A stretch of DNA of 61,289 nt from Chromera velia (taxonomy: Eukaryota; Sar; Chromeraceae), in the NCBI GenBank assembly GCA_018398765.1, contig JAHBMJ010000521.1, forward strand, positions 45,807-107,095, written 5' to 3'. Shown here in pieces: positions 23,659 through 33,225 of the stretch. Both the position numbers and the translations under genes were made by a program. Position 1 is the first letter of the stretch; the number at the start of each line of letters is the position of its first letter. The notes beneath the pieces are model-generated. The model saw only the letters and a list, made by a program, of their open reading frames with translations, did not search any database and had not been told where the DNA came from.

Positions 23659-23747
23659 TGGATTTTGGTCTCTTGGACAAGGTACGAAGCGCCATGCCAA
23701 TTTTATTGCACCGGAGGCCAGATCTCTACCCACTCTCTAACCCCTAG
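18158..23747 (+). CDS. Nitrilase-superfamily amidase (Nit1/deaminated glutathione amidase-like)
   Basis: Exons: 18158-18679, 19057-19238 (repeated at 19773-19954 in the duplicated segment), 20677-20719, 21127-21163, 21547-21620, 22551-22611 and 23401-23747; about 421 codons. The ATG at 18158 starts a hydrophobic leader ([22 protein letters not shown]) followed by FSLT and a basic stretch, like a bipartite complex-plastid leader. The catalytic triad of the family is visible: Glu in FPENFAF, Lys in YRKIHLFD and Cys in SVCYDLRF. Later motifs are [38 protein letters not shown] and the C-terminal HRRPDLY. The family hydrolyses C-N bonds; the Nit1 subgroup repairs deaminated glutathione. Exon 2 ends inside a 34-bp minisatellite. 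The last exon contains about 240 bases of TG repeat in frame, which is abnormal for the family. Confidence 0.8.
19205..19358 (+). repeat. 34-bp minisatellite, first block
   Basis: About four units of 34 bp. Each contains the exon 2 end coding LSVCYDLR plus the donor GTCGGT. The first unit is the real exon-intron junction (exon end 19238). The block ends at a single N (19359). Confidence 0.95.
19360..20074 (+). repeat. 716-bp repeat of 18644-19358
   Basis: Starting right after the N at 19359, the sequence repeats that from 18644 onward (end of exon 1, intron, exon 2, start of the array) with no difference noticed until the arrays diverge. Its start at the N suggests two overlapping contigs joined without recognising the overlap. 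A true tandem duplication is the alternative. Confidence 0.85.
19921..20551 (+). repeat. 34-bp minisatellite, second block
   Basis: Roughly 18 units of the same 34-bp repeat, including two shortened 24-bp variants with TTTT for TCTT (near 20060 and 20490) that suggest a higher-order period of about 430 bp. It ends at a second single N (20552). Confidence 0.95.
21504..21545 (+). repeat. (GGAT)n microsatellite before an acceptor
   Basis: GGAT units run up to the TGCAG acceptor of nitrilase exon 5 (exon starts 21547). Confidence 0.9.
21611..21734 (+). repeat. Repeated 5' splice-site segment after nitrilase exon 5
   Basis: A 17-base word covering the last exon codons and the donor GTGAGCT occurs at 21611-21627 and 21718-21734. 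A third partial copy (CCCAG then GTGAAA) lies at 21647-21657. The first is the functional exon end by phase. Confidence 0.8.
21931..22260 (+). repeat. (TG)n, (CTGT)n, (TTTC)n, (TC)n and (GATA)n microsatellites
   Basis: A series of simple repeats at about 21931-21961, 22101-22157, 22159-22180 and 22222-22260 in the intron between nitrilase exons 5 and 6. No other structure is visible there. Confidence 0.9.
23415..23658 (+). repeat. (TG)n tract inside the last nitrilase exon
   Basis: About 240 bases of TG with occasional TA or CG changes. The nitrilase frame entering it (EVGFHGCC) and leaving it ([14 protein letters not shown]) is the same, so as written it encodes about 80 alternating Cys-Val residues, with some Tyr for Cys. 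Confidence 0.9.
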
Positions 23748-23759
23748 TCTAACCCGGTA
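23717..23759 (+). repeat. Target-site duplication, left copy (43 bp)
   Basis: This 43-bp sequence, which includes the last codons and TAG stop of the nitrilase gene, is repeated exactly at 24298-24340 on the other side of the retrotransposon fragment. Confidence 0.9.
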
Positions 23760-24297
23760 TCATCATCATCATCATACGCCATCGCTATCGGCCCATAATA
23801 GGCGTCTAACGTTCGGCAAGTCACAACACGCAAGGCAGATTGTTAAATGATGGACCCTCATTTCGCAACATTTGGCAAATAGCTTAACAACTGCATTTTT
23901 TCTCAAACTCTTCGACTTCTGGCAGGGCATGCTTGCACATGAGCGAGGCTGCTTCATGTGATGTTGACTGCCAGCCATGCCACGCCACCTCATAACGCCA
24001 TCCTCTTCCCTGCTTGTACTTCCTAAGAATTTCCTTCACCTGACAGCCCTGAACCCAGCTTCCCTTCTTTTCTTTGACTGCCTTCTTCAGCTGCTCTGGC
24101 TGTCTGGGGGCGAGGTCCTTGTGTGCTTTGCTTGTGTGAATGCGAAGCCCCCGGGGGGTGGAAAACGTTCGTCCACATGCCTCACACTTCGCATCTCCAT
24201 CTCTCTGCCCCTTTCTCACTTCCCTTTTCTTTTCCTTTTCCTCTGCTCCTCTCTCCTCTACCTTTTTCACCCCATCTTGAATTAACGCCCTCCACCT
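23760..24297 (-). mobile_element. 5'-truncated non-LTR retrotransposon fragment
   Basis: The 538-bp insert is flanked by exact 43-bp direct repeats. Read on the minus strand it ends in an (ATG)n simple tail at 23760-23775. An open frame runs from the truncated 5' end (24297) to a stop at 23884. Variable-length target duplications, a simple 3' tail and 5' truncation together are typical of target-primed reverse transcription by non-LTR elements. There are no long terminal or inverted repeats. The exactness of the 43-bp repeats suggests a fairly recent insertion. Confidence 0.75.
23884..24297 (-). pseudogene. Retrotransposon ORF tail: C2H2 finger plus chromodomain-like region
   Basis: The frame begins at the truncation point with RWRALIQDGVKKVEE, then Lys/Glu-rich sequence, a C2H2 finger (CEACGRTFSTPRGLRIHTSK followed by AH) and a chromodomain-like stretch (VKEILRKYKQGRGWRYEVAW, an HGW motif, then EVEEFEKK). 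The chromodomain family binds methylated histone tails and guides integration in some retroelements. That role here is inference. The piece lacks reverse transcriptase, so it is a dead C-terminal fragment. Confidence 0.6.
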
Positions 24298-24340
24298 GCC
24301 AGATCTCTACCCACTCTCTAACCCCTAGTCTAACCCGGTA
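24298..24340 (+). repeat. Target-site duplication, right copy (43 bp)
   Basis: Exact second copy of 23717-23759. The original downstream sequence of the nitrilase gene resumes after it. Confidence 0.9.
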
Positions 24341-25924
24341 CACCCTCAATAATTGCATCGTTAACATAAATTTGTTGTTTTAATACATGTTTGAATGAAA
24401 ACTAGAATGAAAAGCAAGAATTCACTTTAACCGGTAAACAAACTGACAGTATGACAAACAGACAGCCTAGATCAGCCTAGTTGATCTTAGTTAGTTTACT
24501 ACTGTGCGTCGTCTATAATTAGCTTTATCAATTATTCACTCTCATTTAGTAGGTTTTGTAGTTAATTATTTCATTATGAAAGAATAAGAATAAAAAGTTT
24601 AAAAAATTTCTCTCAACATGACTGCGAGTTTTTTCATCTCCCTGTCAGTTCCTGCCTCTTCTCAAGTCCCAGAGACCACTTCTCAGGACGAGTTGACAAG
24701 CAACGCCCCGTCGCTCCCATCAACCCACCAACATGCAAGACCAATAACAAACTAAAAATCAAGCGAAAATGATCGATCCATTCTCACTTTGAAGCTCCCT
24801 AGCTGATGTATTAAAATATATAGCTGTCGGATCATGTTGAAACCCGGTGTAGTCACCACTGGTCTGAAAAACTTTATAGAGACTTGTTGTAAATTATGCT
24901 GGGGCCTAGGCATCCTCGGTTTTTGTCTGTCAAGCATACTATAAGTTTGATTATGCAGTGGATGTCAGGGCATTCAGGGATCTGTATGTGCTGTACGTAC
25001 ATGGCCATGCTGCGTGCGCGCAATATGGCCCTGGAAAGCGAAGCGGGGAGCACTTACCAAACAATCCCCTGAGCCTATGACTACCTATGACCCCGGAAAG
25101 CGTAACGTGTAGCACTCAAAAAATTTATACCGGAACAGCATGCGATCGAATTTGAGGCCGACGACCTCGTTTTTAGTGTATACAAAACTTTATACACCGA
25201 GCTATATATATGCTCCTGCACGGAGACTCATACAAACCTTTGTACATGCTCAGCTAGGGCTTTCCGAGGCCGTTCGCACGCTTGCGTGCGTTAGATGCAT
25301 GCATGCATGGAACTTTCATAAAAAAAAAGCCCCAGAAAGAGCCCGGGCCCCCTTGTATAGGCCATAAAAGCGCCTACCGATTCCTGAAGTGCCCCGATGC
25401 GCATGCATTGATGATGATGATGATGTATGAGGTTAAAGCCAGTGAGCCATATAGGCTCTGGCCATGCAACCTAGTATTTCCTGCATTGATGTGCGTGCGT
25501 CAGATATCGTCAGATATGGCAAAATACATGCTTTCCGGGGCCGTTCGCATGCTTGCGTACGTCAGATTGCGCGCGCGGCTAATCATGCAATTACATGTAT
25601 GGCTTGGCCAACCGCGATTCAGAAGGACTCACTTAATTAATTAAAAAAAAATCCTAAATTTTTTACAAAACCACAATTTAATAACTTCCGTTCGACGGTA
25701 CGGAAAGCCTGCACTGTACAGTATAGATATATGGCAAGGACATAAACTGGGAGCATCTTCATTGATTGATCCCGGAGACATTTGGAAAAGGAAGTCTTGT
25801 GAGACTCAGGATCCTGCTCCTTGTGTCTCTCAGACTGAGTTCACGTCTCTCTGTCTATATATACATCTCTGTCGAAAGAGAGGTACAAATTTCTTCTACT
25901 TGACTTTGCTCGATTGTTTTTACC
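24341..25924. other. Intergenic region with AT-rich island and dispersed repeats
   Basis: 24350-24640 is AT-rich. 25020-25112 is a copy of a dispersed repeat also seen at 55588-55672. Two diverged copies of a word containing GCTTTCCGRGGCCGTTCGCA lie near 25259 and 25531. A short (GAT)n run lies at 25409-25424. No coding sequence was recognised. Confidence 0.55.
25020..25112 (-). repeat. Dispersed repeat with CGCTTTCCGGGG ends
   Basis: On the minus strand this matches 55588-55672: both have the word CGCTWCGCTTTCC near each end and share GTTTGGTAAGTGC between. No open frame is present. Confidence 0.7.
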
Positions 25925-26575
25925 ATGTTTGTCAATAGCAGCTCTTCTGTGAGTACAGATAGCAGCATCGCTGTTTATCGGAGCACAGGAGAAGCAACGC
26001 TTCATAAAAAACCTGTTGACCTCCATATAAGTAGCCCGTCCAAAGCAGCCCCTCCGATTGCCGGCGCGCAGGACAACAACGGGTCTCTGTTCAGTTTCCA
26101 GACGGTGTGCACCCACCTGTTTACAGTTGCGCTGGCCACCTGCATCTTCAAGCAGCTTGTGGGACCCCACATCTACATTTTATGGGTTGTCGTAGCGCTG
26201 CATGCATCTGGGCTTCACCTCTCTCCCCTTGTGCTTAGTAGGGCGGGAGTTAGATGGTCTATCCTCCGCTATGCTTTGTCATTCGTTCTCACACTGGCGG
26301 TGTGCTACTTTCTGGCACCGGAACGGTCCTTCCCGGTCCCGGTATGGCTGCTGATGCTTCCGCTACTCTGGATTGCGGGAGTCTATGCATGTTTTATCTT
26401 CAATTTCCGACAGTCCGTGGCCGGGGCGGTGACATGCATAATGGTTAACGGGCCAGGTCTATATTATCATGCAGGATATCTGATAGTTTGGGTTGGAACG
26501 CACTTTCCCTCTGCTGCCGTATATTGTACCCCTTTGTATGATGTGACTGTGCAGCTGTTCGGGTTCTCAGACTGA
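25925..26575 (+). CDS. Intronless multi-pass membrane protein, unknown function
   Basis: A single 216-codon frame from ATG 25925 to TGA 26575. The first 55 residues are Ser-rich and hydrophilic. About five hydrophobic segments follow: roughly residues 60-78 (THLFTVALATCIF), 83-105 (IYILWVVVALHASGLHLSPL), 112-132 (LRYALSFVLTLAVCYFLA), 138-158 (VWLLMLPLLWIAGVYACFIF) and 170-190 (MVNGPGLYYHAGYLIVWVG). No family motif was recognised. It lies between two retroelements and differs from its neighbours in having no introns, so a retrocopy or a transferred gene is possible. Codon use and frame look intact. Confidence 0.65.
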   Translation: MFVNSSSSVSTDSSIAVYRSTGEATLHKKPVDLHISSPSKAAPPIAGAQDNNGSLFSFQTVCTHLFTVALATCIFKQLVGPHIYILWVVVALHASGLHLSPLVLSRAGVRWSILRYALSFVLTLAVCYFLAPERSFPVPVWLLMLPLLWIAGVYACFIFNFRQSVAGAVTCIMVNGPGLYYHAGYLIVWVGTHFPSAAVYCTPLYDVTVQLFGFSD

Positions 26576-27081
26576 TTGATAAATGCCATTTTTCTTTTTT
26601 TGGCTGGCTGCCTGCCTCGGAGCTCGACTGGTATATAGATAGTGCGTAGTCACCAAAAAAGCGTGGAATAGGAGTGGATGATTGAATGACAGGATTAGTT
26701 GGTGAATGGATGGGTGGGTAAGTTGGCTAGGTGAGTTGGTGAATGAGTGAGTGAGTGAGTGAGTGAGTGATTGAGTAAGTTGGTGAGGGTGATAGGATAA
26801 GTTAGTACACGGGTTCAAATTAGCGTGGGTGAGTTAGAGAATGGGGCAGAGGGTAGATTGGGTAGTCGAGTAAATTGGTGATTCAGGCAGAAGGAGTAGA
26901 AGTATAATATATTGCTTAATTGACAGTTAGCCCTCGTAAATACGGCAGGCGCTGAGTAAAAATAGGACAACAGCGTCATAATGATTCAAAGAGGCTTCGA
27001 AGTCCTCTTTATCTTTCTTCCCAAATTCTTGAAAACTTAGTTGTCAGAGAATACCAGAGAACTTAAGTGAGCGTGACGGAC
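26576..27081. other. Intergenic, GAGT-type tandem repeats
   Basis: About 26675-26800 is an imperfect run of GTGA/GAGT units. The rest is unremarkable sequence up to the LTR element. Nothing coding is seen. Confidence 0.6.
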
Positions 27082-27390
27082 TATAAGCTGTCTACAAGCT
27101 TAGACGGGGCTACAGTTCAGTGAACGCTTTTAATTGCATTCATTGTAAACTGTTTAGAATCTTTGACCTAGAAGAGTTCTCCTATCAGTTCATCAGTCAG
27201 ATGCTGCCACATCAAAATGTCATCAATCAAATAAGCATGCAGGCAGACTGATCCTTTCTGACGTCAGACCACGTCAGAATGCTACATGACAACATACAAC
27301 ACCATTTATGCGCATGCCTCGCGGCGCCACCACTCCGCAAGCCATGGTGTATGGCGCGTCGCCCGTCCTAGATGCCAAGCCAGGCCCATA
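27082..27390 (-). repeat. 3' LTR (minus-strand orientation)
   Basis: 309 bp. Its outer end is TATAAG instead of the TGTAAG seen in the other LTR, consistent with mutation after insertion. Confidence 0.85.
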
Positions 27391-28211
27391 TCTGCCCGCC
27401 GCTCAAAATGCCGACGTCCACGCTCGGCCTCTCATTCTCCACTCAACTTGACTTTCAAACTCAGAAAGTCTCTCACAAGCCACTGCACACATACACACCA
27501 AATGGAGCTCCAAACTTCTCAAACAGAACTGCAGGCAGACATACCAAAGCAGATCTATATGACTCAGACATATGAACACACAATAGCACTCATACAGACA
27601 CTCTTAAACCCAGTCAACACATCTATATCTCAGTAAAGCAGAACAATAAAAGCGATCTATTACGCATACATGCAAGTCGGAATGCTACGCCCGACCACTT
27701 TCTCCAGCTAACTCCTCTCATTACTGAGAGAGCCTTATTTCACTCCTCAACTCCATCCCACATCTGAGTCGGAGGTACCTGTGCAATTGTAAAGTAGTCC
27801 TCCACGTCGATAAAGAATCGCTCAGTCTAATTACGGCGTCCAGTAAACTTCTCAGGCCTCTCTAGAGTCACTCTGGGAGCCAGATCCTTCTCCTTAGGGC
27901 CCTGAAGCGACACCCCAGCCTGGGTGCCGCCCTGCACGTTGTCCGGAAACATGGGCTGTGGTTGTACTGGTTGTTGTTGGGTGACTGCTCCAAGCTAAGC
28001 AATCACCCCCTGCAGTGACTCACGATTCTCAACTACTGCTTTCTGTGTCTGTATCACTTTCTATGCTGTCTGCTGTTGTCTCTGCTGCAAATCAGAGATG
28101 TTCTGCTCGATGTTCTGCAGAACATGACTGACTTGCGAGGCAAACTGTTCAAAGATCTCCATGTACAAGACACAGGAGTTTCCCCAGTTGAACAAAGCTC
28201 TGCTACCACTC

Positions 28212-28509
28212 TGTAAGCTGTCTACGAGCTTAGACGGGGCTACAGTTTAGTGAACGCTTTTAATTGCATTCATTGTAAACTGTTTAGAATCTTTGACCTA
28301 GAAGAGTTCTCCTATCAATTCATTAGTCAGATGCTGCCACATCAATCAAACAAGCATGCAGGCAGACTGATTTTTTCTGATGTCAGGCCACGTCAGAATG
28401 ATATATGACAACATGCAACACCATTCATGCACGTGCCTCGCGGCGCCGCCACTCCGCAAGCCACGGTACATGGCGCGTCACCCGTCCTAGACGCCAAGCC
28501 AGGCCTACA
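28212..28509 (-). repeat. 5' LTR (minus-strand orientation)
   Basis: 298 bp with intact TG...CA termini, immediately followed on the minus strand by the primer-binding site. Confidence 0.85.
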
Positions 28510-29880
28510 CGGACTGGATTTAATTTGATAGAACCATCCTATAAAAACACATTCATAGTGAAAATTTGAGTTTTATCATGTATTATGAATTACTGAGCAT
28601 TCAGAGTTCTGAATTGATGTATCCAATGTATACAGCAAAAATCTGACGGGTCCGGTAGATGTATAGCCAAATGCAGCTAAAAGCTTTTAGGATTTTTCTA
28701 AGTTTTTTTTTTTTTTTGCAAAATTTTTGTTATAGTATAAATTCTATTTTTTATGGTTTAGTACCGGTTTTATACTTTAATAGTAAGAAAAGGTAAATAA
28801 GTCAAAATGATTGTTTTCAATACTTTTTATACATCTTATAGTCAAAGTGATTCGCATGTGAATCAGTGTAGTAGTAATATGAATTATAGTAGATGCACTA
28901 CCTAGTACTAATTACGTATTATAGCACACAACTTGAATTTATACTATAAGTATTAAAATAAGTTATTATTAAAAATTTATAACCTAGTTTATAACAGCTT
29001 GAGTACTACATATAACTAATCTACTTAAACTGGATAGCAGTAGTTGCTAGAACTAGTGCTAGAGTAGCTGTTACTGAAATTGTTTAGGAAATCCTGATCG
29101 ACTGAAATGATTCATTGCTTGATAGTAACTTTCAAAGTCTGAATAAGCTCTATAGATATGCCAGTGAGCCCGGGGGAGGCTTTACCCCCCACACCCCCGA
29201 TTATAGGGAACATGCACAGTGTTGCACTGTGAGTTTGAATGTGCATACGTACCCTCAGGCTGAGATGCATGCTAGGGGCCCCCAACATATTGGGGAAGGG
29301 GCCCCGGCACTCCACTTCCATGCCTAACGACTTTCCGGGGCCCGATTCAATTTATTCGAAATTCAGATAATTCAGATCTGACGAAATTCAGTCTCTTCGA
29401 ATTTAAAGTCAAGGCACTCACCTTTGAGATTGTTCGTAAAGCGTTTCAAGGCACTAACCTTTTTAACTTCACCGGTCATTTGTCGGAAGACCAGTTTATA
29501 TTATATACTGACTGACTGACAGATAATTAACTGCATGGATTGTAGATCAGTTGTATGCGAAACCTGTTGTCCGTTCGATTCTGCAACACTGCAGCATGCA
29601 TGCGCAACACGTGCAATTTTTGATCGAAAAAATACAGAAGCCTGGACCGATATGCGAATTGAATTAAGAATTAAAGCGTTTCAATACACAAATTCTTTTC
29701 GATCTGCTTGAAAACACGACGTCCGTGCACCCACACGCACAGCTGATCGCACGACTGTGCATTCTTCTGAGACACACGTCCAGAGAAACTGACTACCGTA
29801 CCTCCCACACACCAATTGCTGCTGTATCGGTCCATGCATTGAGCTGCCTGTCCTCGTGAGTGCATATATATATCTGTTGC
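28510..29880. other. Intergenic, AT-rich island and short GC-rich patch
   Basis: 28515-29110 is AT-rich with CTAG/TAGT words and no genes. 29155-29345 is a GC-rich patch ending in CTTTCCGGGGCCC, which resembles the ends of the dispersed repeat at 25020 and 55588. 29350-29880 shows nothing clear. Confidence 0.55.
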
Positions 29881-31077
29881 ATGGGAGCGAGAGTCTTTGG
29901 AGGCATGCCCAAGTTTGAGTGGCGTTTGACGTGGCGTGAAGACGCCTACGCCACCGGCAAGGCAGGCGAGCCTTCCGTGTCCCCCTTATCGGTCATTCAG
30001 GACTCCGAGCTTCGTTACCGCCTCCTCGAAGTTCTGCAGTCTCTCTCTCCCCCCGTCTACGACAAGGAGACAGGCAGGGAAGAGCCCTCTGCCCCCGTCG
30101 CTGTACACTCAACTTTCAAAGACTCCAGAGAGGACGTCTACTTCGTTGTGTACTCCCATGTCCTTCCCATAGGCCTCAAGTGGAGAGGGGGAGGGGACTT
30201 TGAAGTGAAAGTTTGGACCAAAAGTGTTCCAATCGATCCGTCTGGAGGAGACATGAGCGCAAGTCTGTCCGTTGGCTTTGCACAGAAGTGGAAGAAAAGC
30301 ACCATAGGCAGGTGTGACTCCCTGATGGCAGCTCGGAAGGCCGCAGCACTCCAGTTGTCCATCGCAGAGACGGACTTGATTGCCGTCTCTGTGAGGAAAT
30401 CAGTTGTCAAACTTCCTTGGAGGGGGGGGCTCTCAGTCGAATTGTCCAAGATCACAACCTCAGTTCCTCTGCATGGGAAGGAGACAGAAGGTGTTTCACA
30501 TGCGATGAATCTCTTCACCTTGTGCATCGAGGGAAAGAAGAAGAAAATGCAACACCACCTGCCCACAGTCGTCTCTTTGATGCCGAAGAAAACGTCTTCT
30601 TCTTCCCCTTCCCTTCCTCTCCACCCGATTAGCCTTTCATCCCTCCCTTCAGACAGTCCTGTTCTAGACTTGCCAGCCCTCAAAGAGCTCCTCTCTCCCC
30701 CCAGAGACAAAACGAATGCCAAGCCCATGCAATGGCCCCTTCCTCTGAGTGACTCTCTGAACCTCACCCCGTCCCCTCAAGCCCTGGTGGTCGGGGGGTA
30801 CCCCTCTCTCCTCCTGTGGGCTGCCAGAGAGGCCCTTGACGCTGCCGGGGCCCCTCCTCCTCAGGAAGCTGCCGGGGTCCCTGGGTCTCCTGCTGACTTA
30901 GAAAAAGGAGGAGGAGGAGGAGGAACGGATGGGGGTCCTGCCAGTGGTGCCCTCAAAGGAGATGGAGGGGAGGGGAGGGACGCTGTGAGCGTGACCGACT
31001 GGAGGGCTGTTCTTGAAGCTTATCAAAAGAGCAGAGCAGGAGGGCACGGGAGCGATGACGACCTCGACTCTGACTGA
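29881..31077 (+). CDS. Intronless hypothetical protein
   Basis: A 398-codon frame from ATG 29881 (alternative start ATG 29905, giving MPKFEWRLTW) to TGA 31077. The first 200 residues look like a globular alpha/beta domain, with segments such as SREDVYFVVYSHVLPIGLKW and GGDFEVKVWTK. The pattern of a basic residue pair followed by a beta strand is reminiscent of CYTH-like folds, but this is weak. The second half is Ser/Pro-rich, then Gly-rich, and ends in an acidic tail (SDDDLDSD). Function unknown. A run of 11 N begins 25 bases after the stop. Confidence 0.65.
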   Translation: MGARVFGGMPKFEWRLTWREDAYATGKAGEPSVSPLSVIQDSELRYRLLEVLQSLSPPVYDKETGREEPSAPVAVHSTFKDSREDVYFVVYSHVLPIGLKWRGGGDFEVKVWTKSVPIDPSGGDMSASLSVGFAQKWKKSTIGRCDSLMAARKAAALQLSIAETDLIAVSVRKSVVKLPWRGGLSVELSKITTSVPLHGKETEGVSHAMNLFTLCIEGKKKKMQHHLPTVVSLMPKKTSSSSPSLPLHPISLSSLPSDSPVLDLPALKELLSPPRDKTNAKPMQWPLPLSDSLNLTPSPQALVVGGYPSLLLWAAREALDAAGAPPPQEAAGVPGSPADLEKGGGGGGTDGGPASGALKGDGGEGRDAVSVTDWRAVLEAYQKSRAGGHGSDDDLDSD

Positions 31078-31101
31078 TCCCCCCATTACACCCCCCCTCC
31101 C

Positions 31102-31112
31102 NNNNNNNNNNN
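31102..31112. other. Assembly gap (11 N)
   Basis: Eleven N between a C-rich stretch and a G-rich stretch; true gap size unknown. Confidence 1.
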
Positions 31113-31609
31113 CCTGTTGCGTTGAGAGAGGGGGGGGGGGATGTTAACGACGATCTGGACTGTGGGAAGGGGAGAGGGGGGGAGCGAAGGAAGGAGAAGA
31201 CAGAAGGCAATAAACAGAAGGAGACTTTGAGAGAAGGAACAGGCTCAGAGCCTAACTGACTCATCGGTTGACTTCATAATAGAGAGAGACAGACTGAAAC
31301 ACAGACTGGGTGAGTGACGCAGTCGTGGAGATCGACCACGAGAACTGTCACAAGGGTTGCTGCTGTTTTTTTGTGGATCGTGGTGAGACGTTGTGTTTCA
31401 ACGGGGTTATACAGCTGATCTGGACTCCGTCCTGACCTTCAGTCAAATATTTCTCTCGGTTTTGTTCCTTTCACTCTCTGTTGTTTGTTTCTCTTCGCGA
31501 ATTCCCTTTAGGGCGAGCCTTGCTCTCTGTAAGAGCTTTTTCTGTTTCTTCATTTGTTGATTTGTTTGTTGGTTTGTGTGCTTTTCTCGTTCTCTCTTTC
31601 TTGCTTTCT

Positions 31610-31626
31610 TGCTTTCTTGCTTTTTT

Positions 31627-31657
<31 letters not shown>

Positions 31658-31890
31658 GTCTTTCTCCTTCGCTTCTTCCTTTCCTTCCTTCCCTCCCCCC
31701 CCTCCCTTTCTCTCCGTCTCTCTCGCTTCCTTCCTTCCTTCTTTCTTCCTCTCCCCCCCCCCCCCCCCCCCCCAATTCTTACTTTTTTTCTTACGTACTG
31801 ACTTTCTTTCTTTCTTTTCTTTCTTTCTGTCTGTCTTTCGTTCTTTCTGTCTTTCTGTCTTTCTGTCTGTCTGTCTTTCTGTCTGTCTGT
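31610..31890 (+). repeat. (CTTT)n, poly(C) and (CTGT)n microsatellites
   Basis: TTTC units, a C homopolymer of about 20 at 31753-31773, then mixed TTTC and CTGT units. Confidence 0.9.
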
Positions 31891-32449
31891 TGTGTTCATG
31901 AAGAAAAGGAGGGAGAAGAAGAAGAAACATAAAGTCTGTCTGTCTGACTTCCTGTCGGTCGGTCTGCATGCATGCGTGCCTGCCTGCCCGCCTGTCTGTT
32001 TGTCTGTCTTGCTGTATAGTCTCTCTGTCTGAAGGGAAGCAAAAAGGACAGAAAAACATATTTGACTTTTGATTGATTGGTTGGTACCAAAACTTAGGCA
32101 GACATACATTGTTTCAAATTGTTTGTTTGTCTGAAGTCATATAGGCTGTCTGACAGTTTTGTCTGTCGGCCTGCCTGTTGATACAGGAAGCGAAGAAGGG
32201 AAAAAACGGATAATACGGTGGGTCTTTCTTCGATCGTTCCTTCCTGTCTCCCTTCACCCCTTTCCCTCTGTTTTTCTCAGTGTCTTGTGTCTGTCTGTGT
32301 CCCAGTGCTGCGCCTCCTGTTTTCATTCTCTCTCTGATGACGATACAATGATTTCACAATACCCGGCGTTGCTATATAAGAGCCACGGCAGGCAGGTACA
32401 TACAAATTTGCCTCGATCGAGTTTTTTTATCCGTTTTGATTCTCCTTTT

Positions 32450-32452
<3 letters not shown>

Positions 32453-32489
<37 letters not shown>

Positions 32490-32502
32490 TTCTCTCCTTC
32501 TC

Positions 32503-32577
<75 letters not shown>
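32453..32577 (+). repeat. (TC)n(TTTC)n(TC)n microsatellite
   Basis: TC repeats flank a block of TTTC units. Confidence 0.95.
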
Positions 32578-32578
<1 letters not shown>

Positions 32579-33225
32579 GCACATATTCGGTGTCTCCATT
32601 TCTTTAGATTAAAGTGCGCGCGTGTCTAGCTGCATGTTGTCTATGTGTATCCGTGGTAGAGGGTAGCGAAGGGGAAAGGCTTGTGGACGCTAGTGTGGAC
32701 TGAGCACTAGACTCTAGTATAGTAGTGGTACGTAAGACGTAGTAGTTGATAGTAGTAGTAGTAGTATAGTAGGGCTTTTTTAAAACTTTTTGTAACGGCT
32801 GGGGGTTACGGCCCTGGCTTTAGTAACTTAGTTTAGTAACTGCCAGTGGTTTAGCAGAAATCTTTCGTGCATAACCTTTAACAGTGGTATACCAAGCCTA
32901 TATGTGCTTCTACAGTTGTTTGTATAAAACTCAATTACATTATATGAAACCGCCAGCTAGACCGCCAGTAGTAAACCCAGTGACAGTGTACTAGTACTAT
33001 CTTTTGAGCCATAATCAAAACCCAGAACATCAATATAGTATACTATGCTATGCTACAATCAAATCAACTAGTATATTAAATTACTACTATATTTGGATAA
33101 TATTCCTAAATGTATTCTATGATACTATCATATGGCAATGCTTACGATATGGTGTAAGAGGTACATGCTAAATGATTATCATACTAACATAGATATTTTT
33201 TTAATCTTTTTTCTCATTCAAAAAC

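Larger units (their letters stand above)
27082..28509 (-). mobile_element. Complete non-autonomous LTR retrotransposon (1.43 kb)
   Basis: Two direct LTRs (27082-27390 and 28212-28509) are similar along their whole length, differing by scattered changes and one small indel. The right LTR has TG...CA ends (TGTA/TACA). The element is flanked by a 5-bp target duplication CGGAC at 27077-27081 and 28510-28514. Oriented on the minus strand, a primer-binding site TGGTAGCAGAGC (28208-28197) lies three bases after the 5' LTR and would pair with an initiator-Met-type tRNA end. The 820-bp interior holds only a decayed gag-like start (ATG at 28162, later RPEKFTGRRN then a stop, then FFIDVEDYF) with several in-frame stops. 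There is no pol. It must have been mobilised by another element. Confidence 0.85.
31078..33225. other. Convergent intergenic region: gap, microsatellites, AT-rich island
   Basis: Contains the 11-N gap (31102-31112), G-rich sequence, long pyrimidine microsatellites (31560-31890, 32453-32577) and an AT-rich island at 32690-33225 with TAGTAGTAGTA words. Long frames through the microsatellites are repeat artefacts. Confidence 0.6.
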
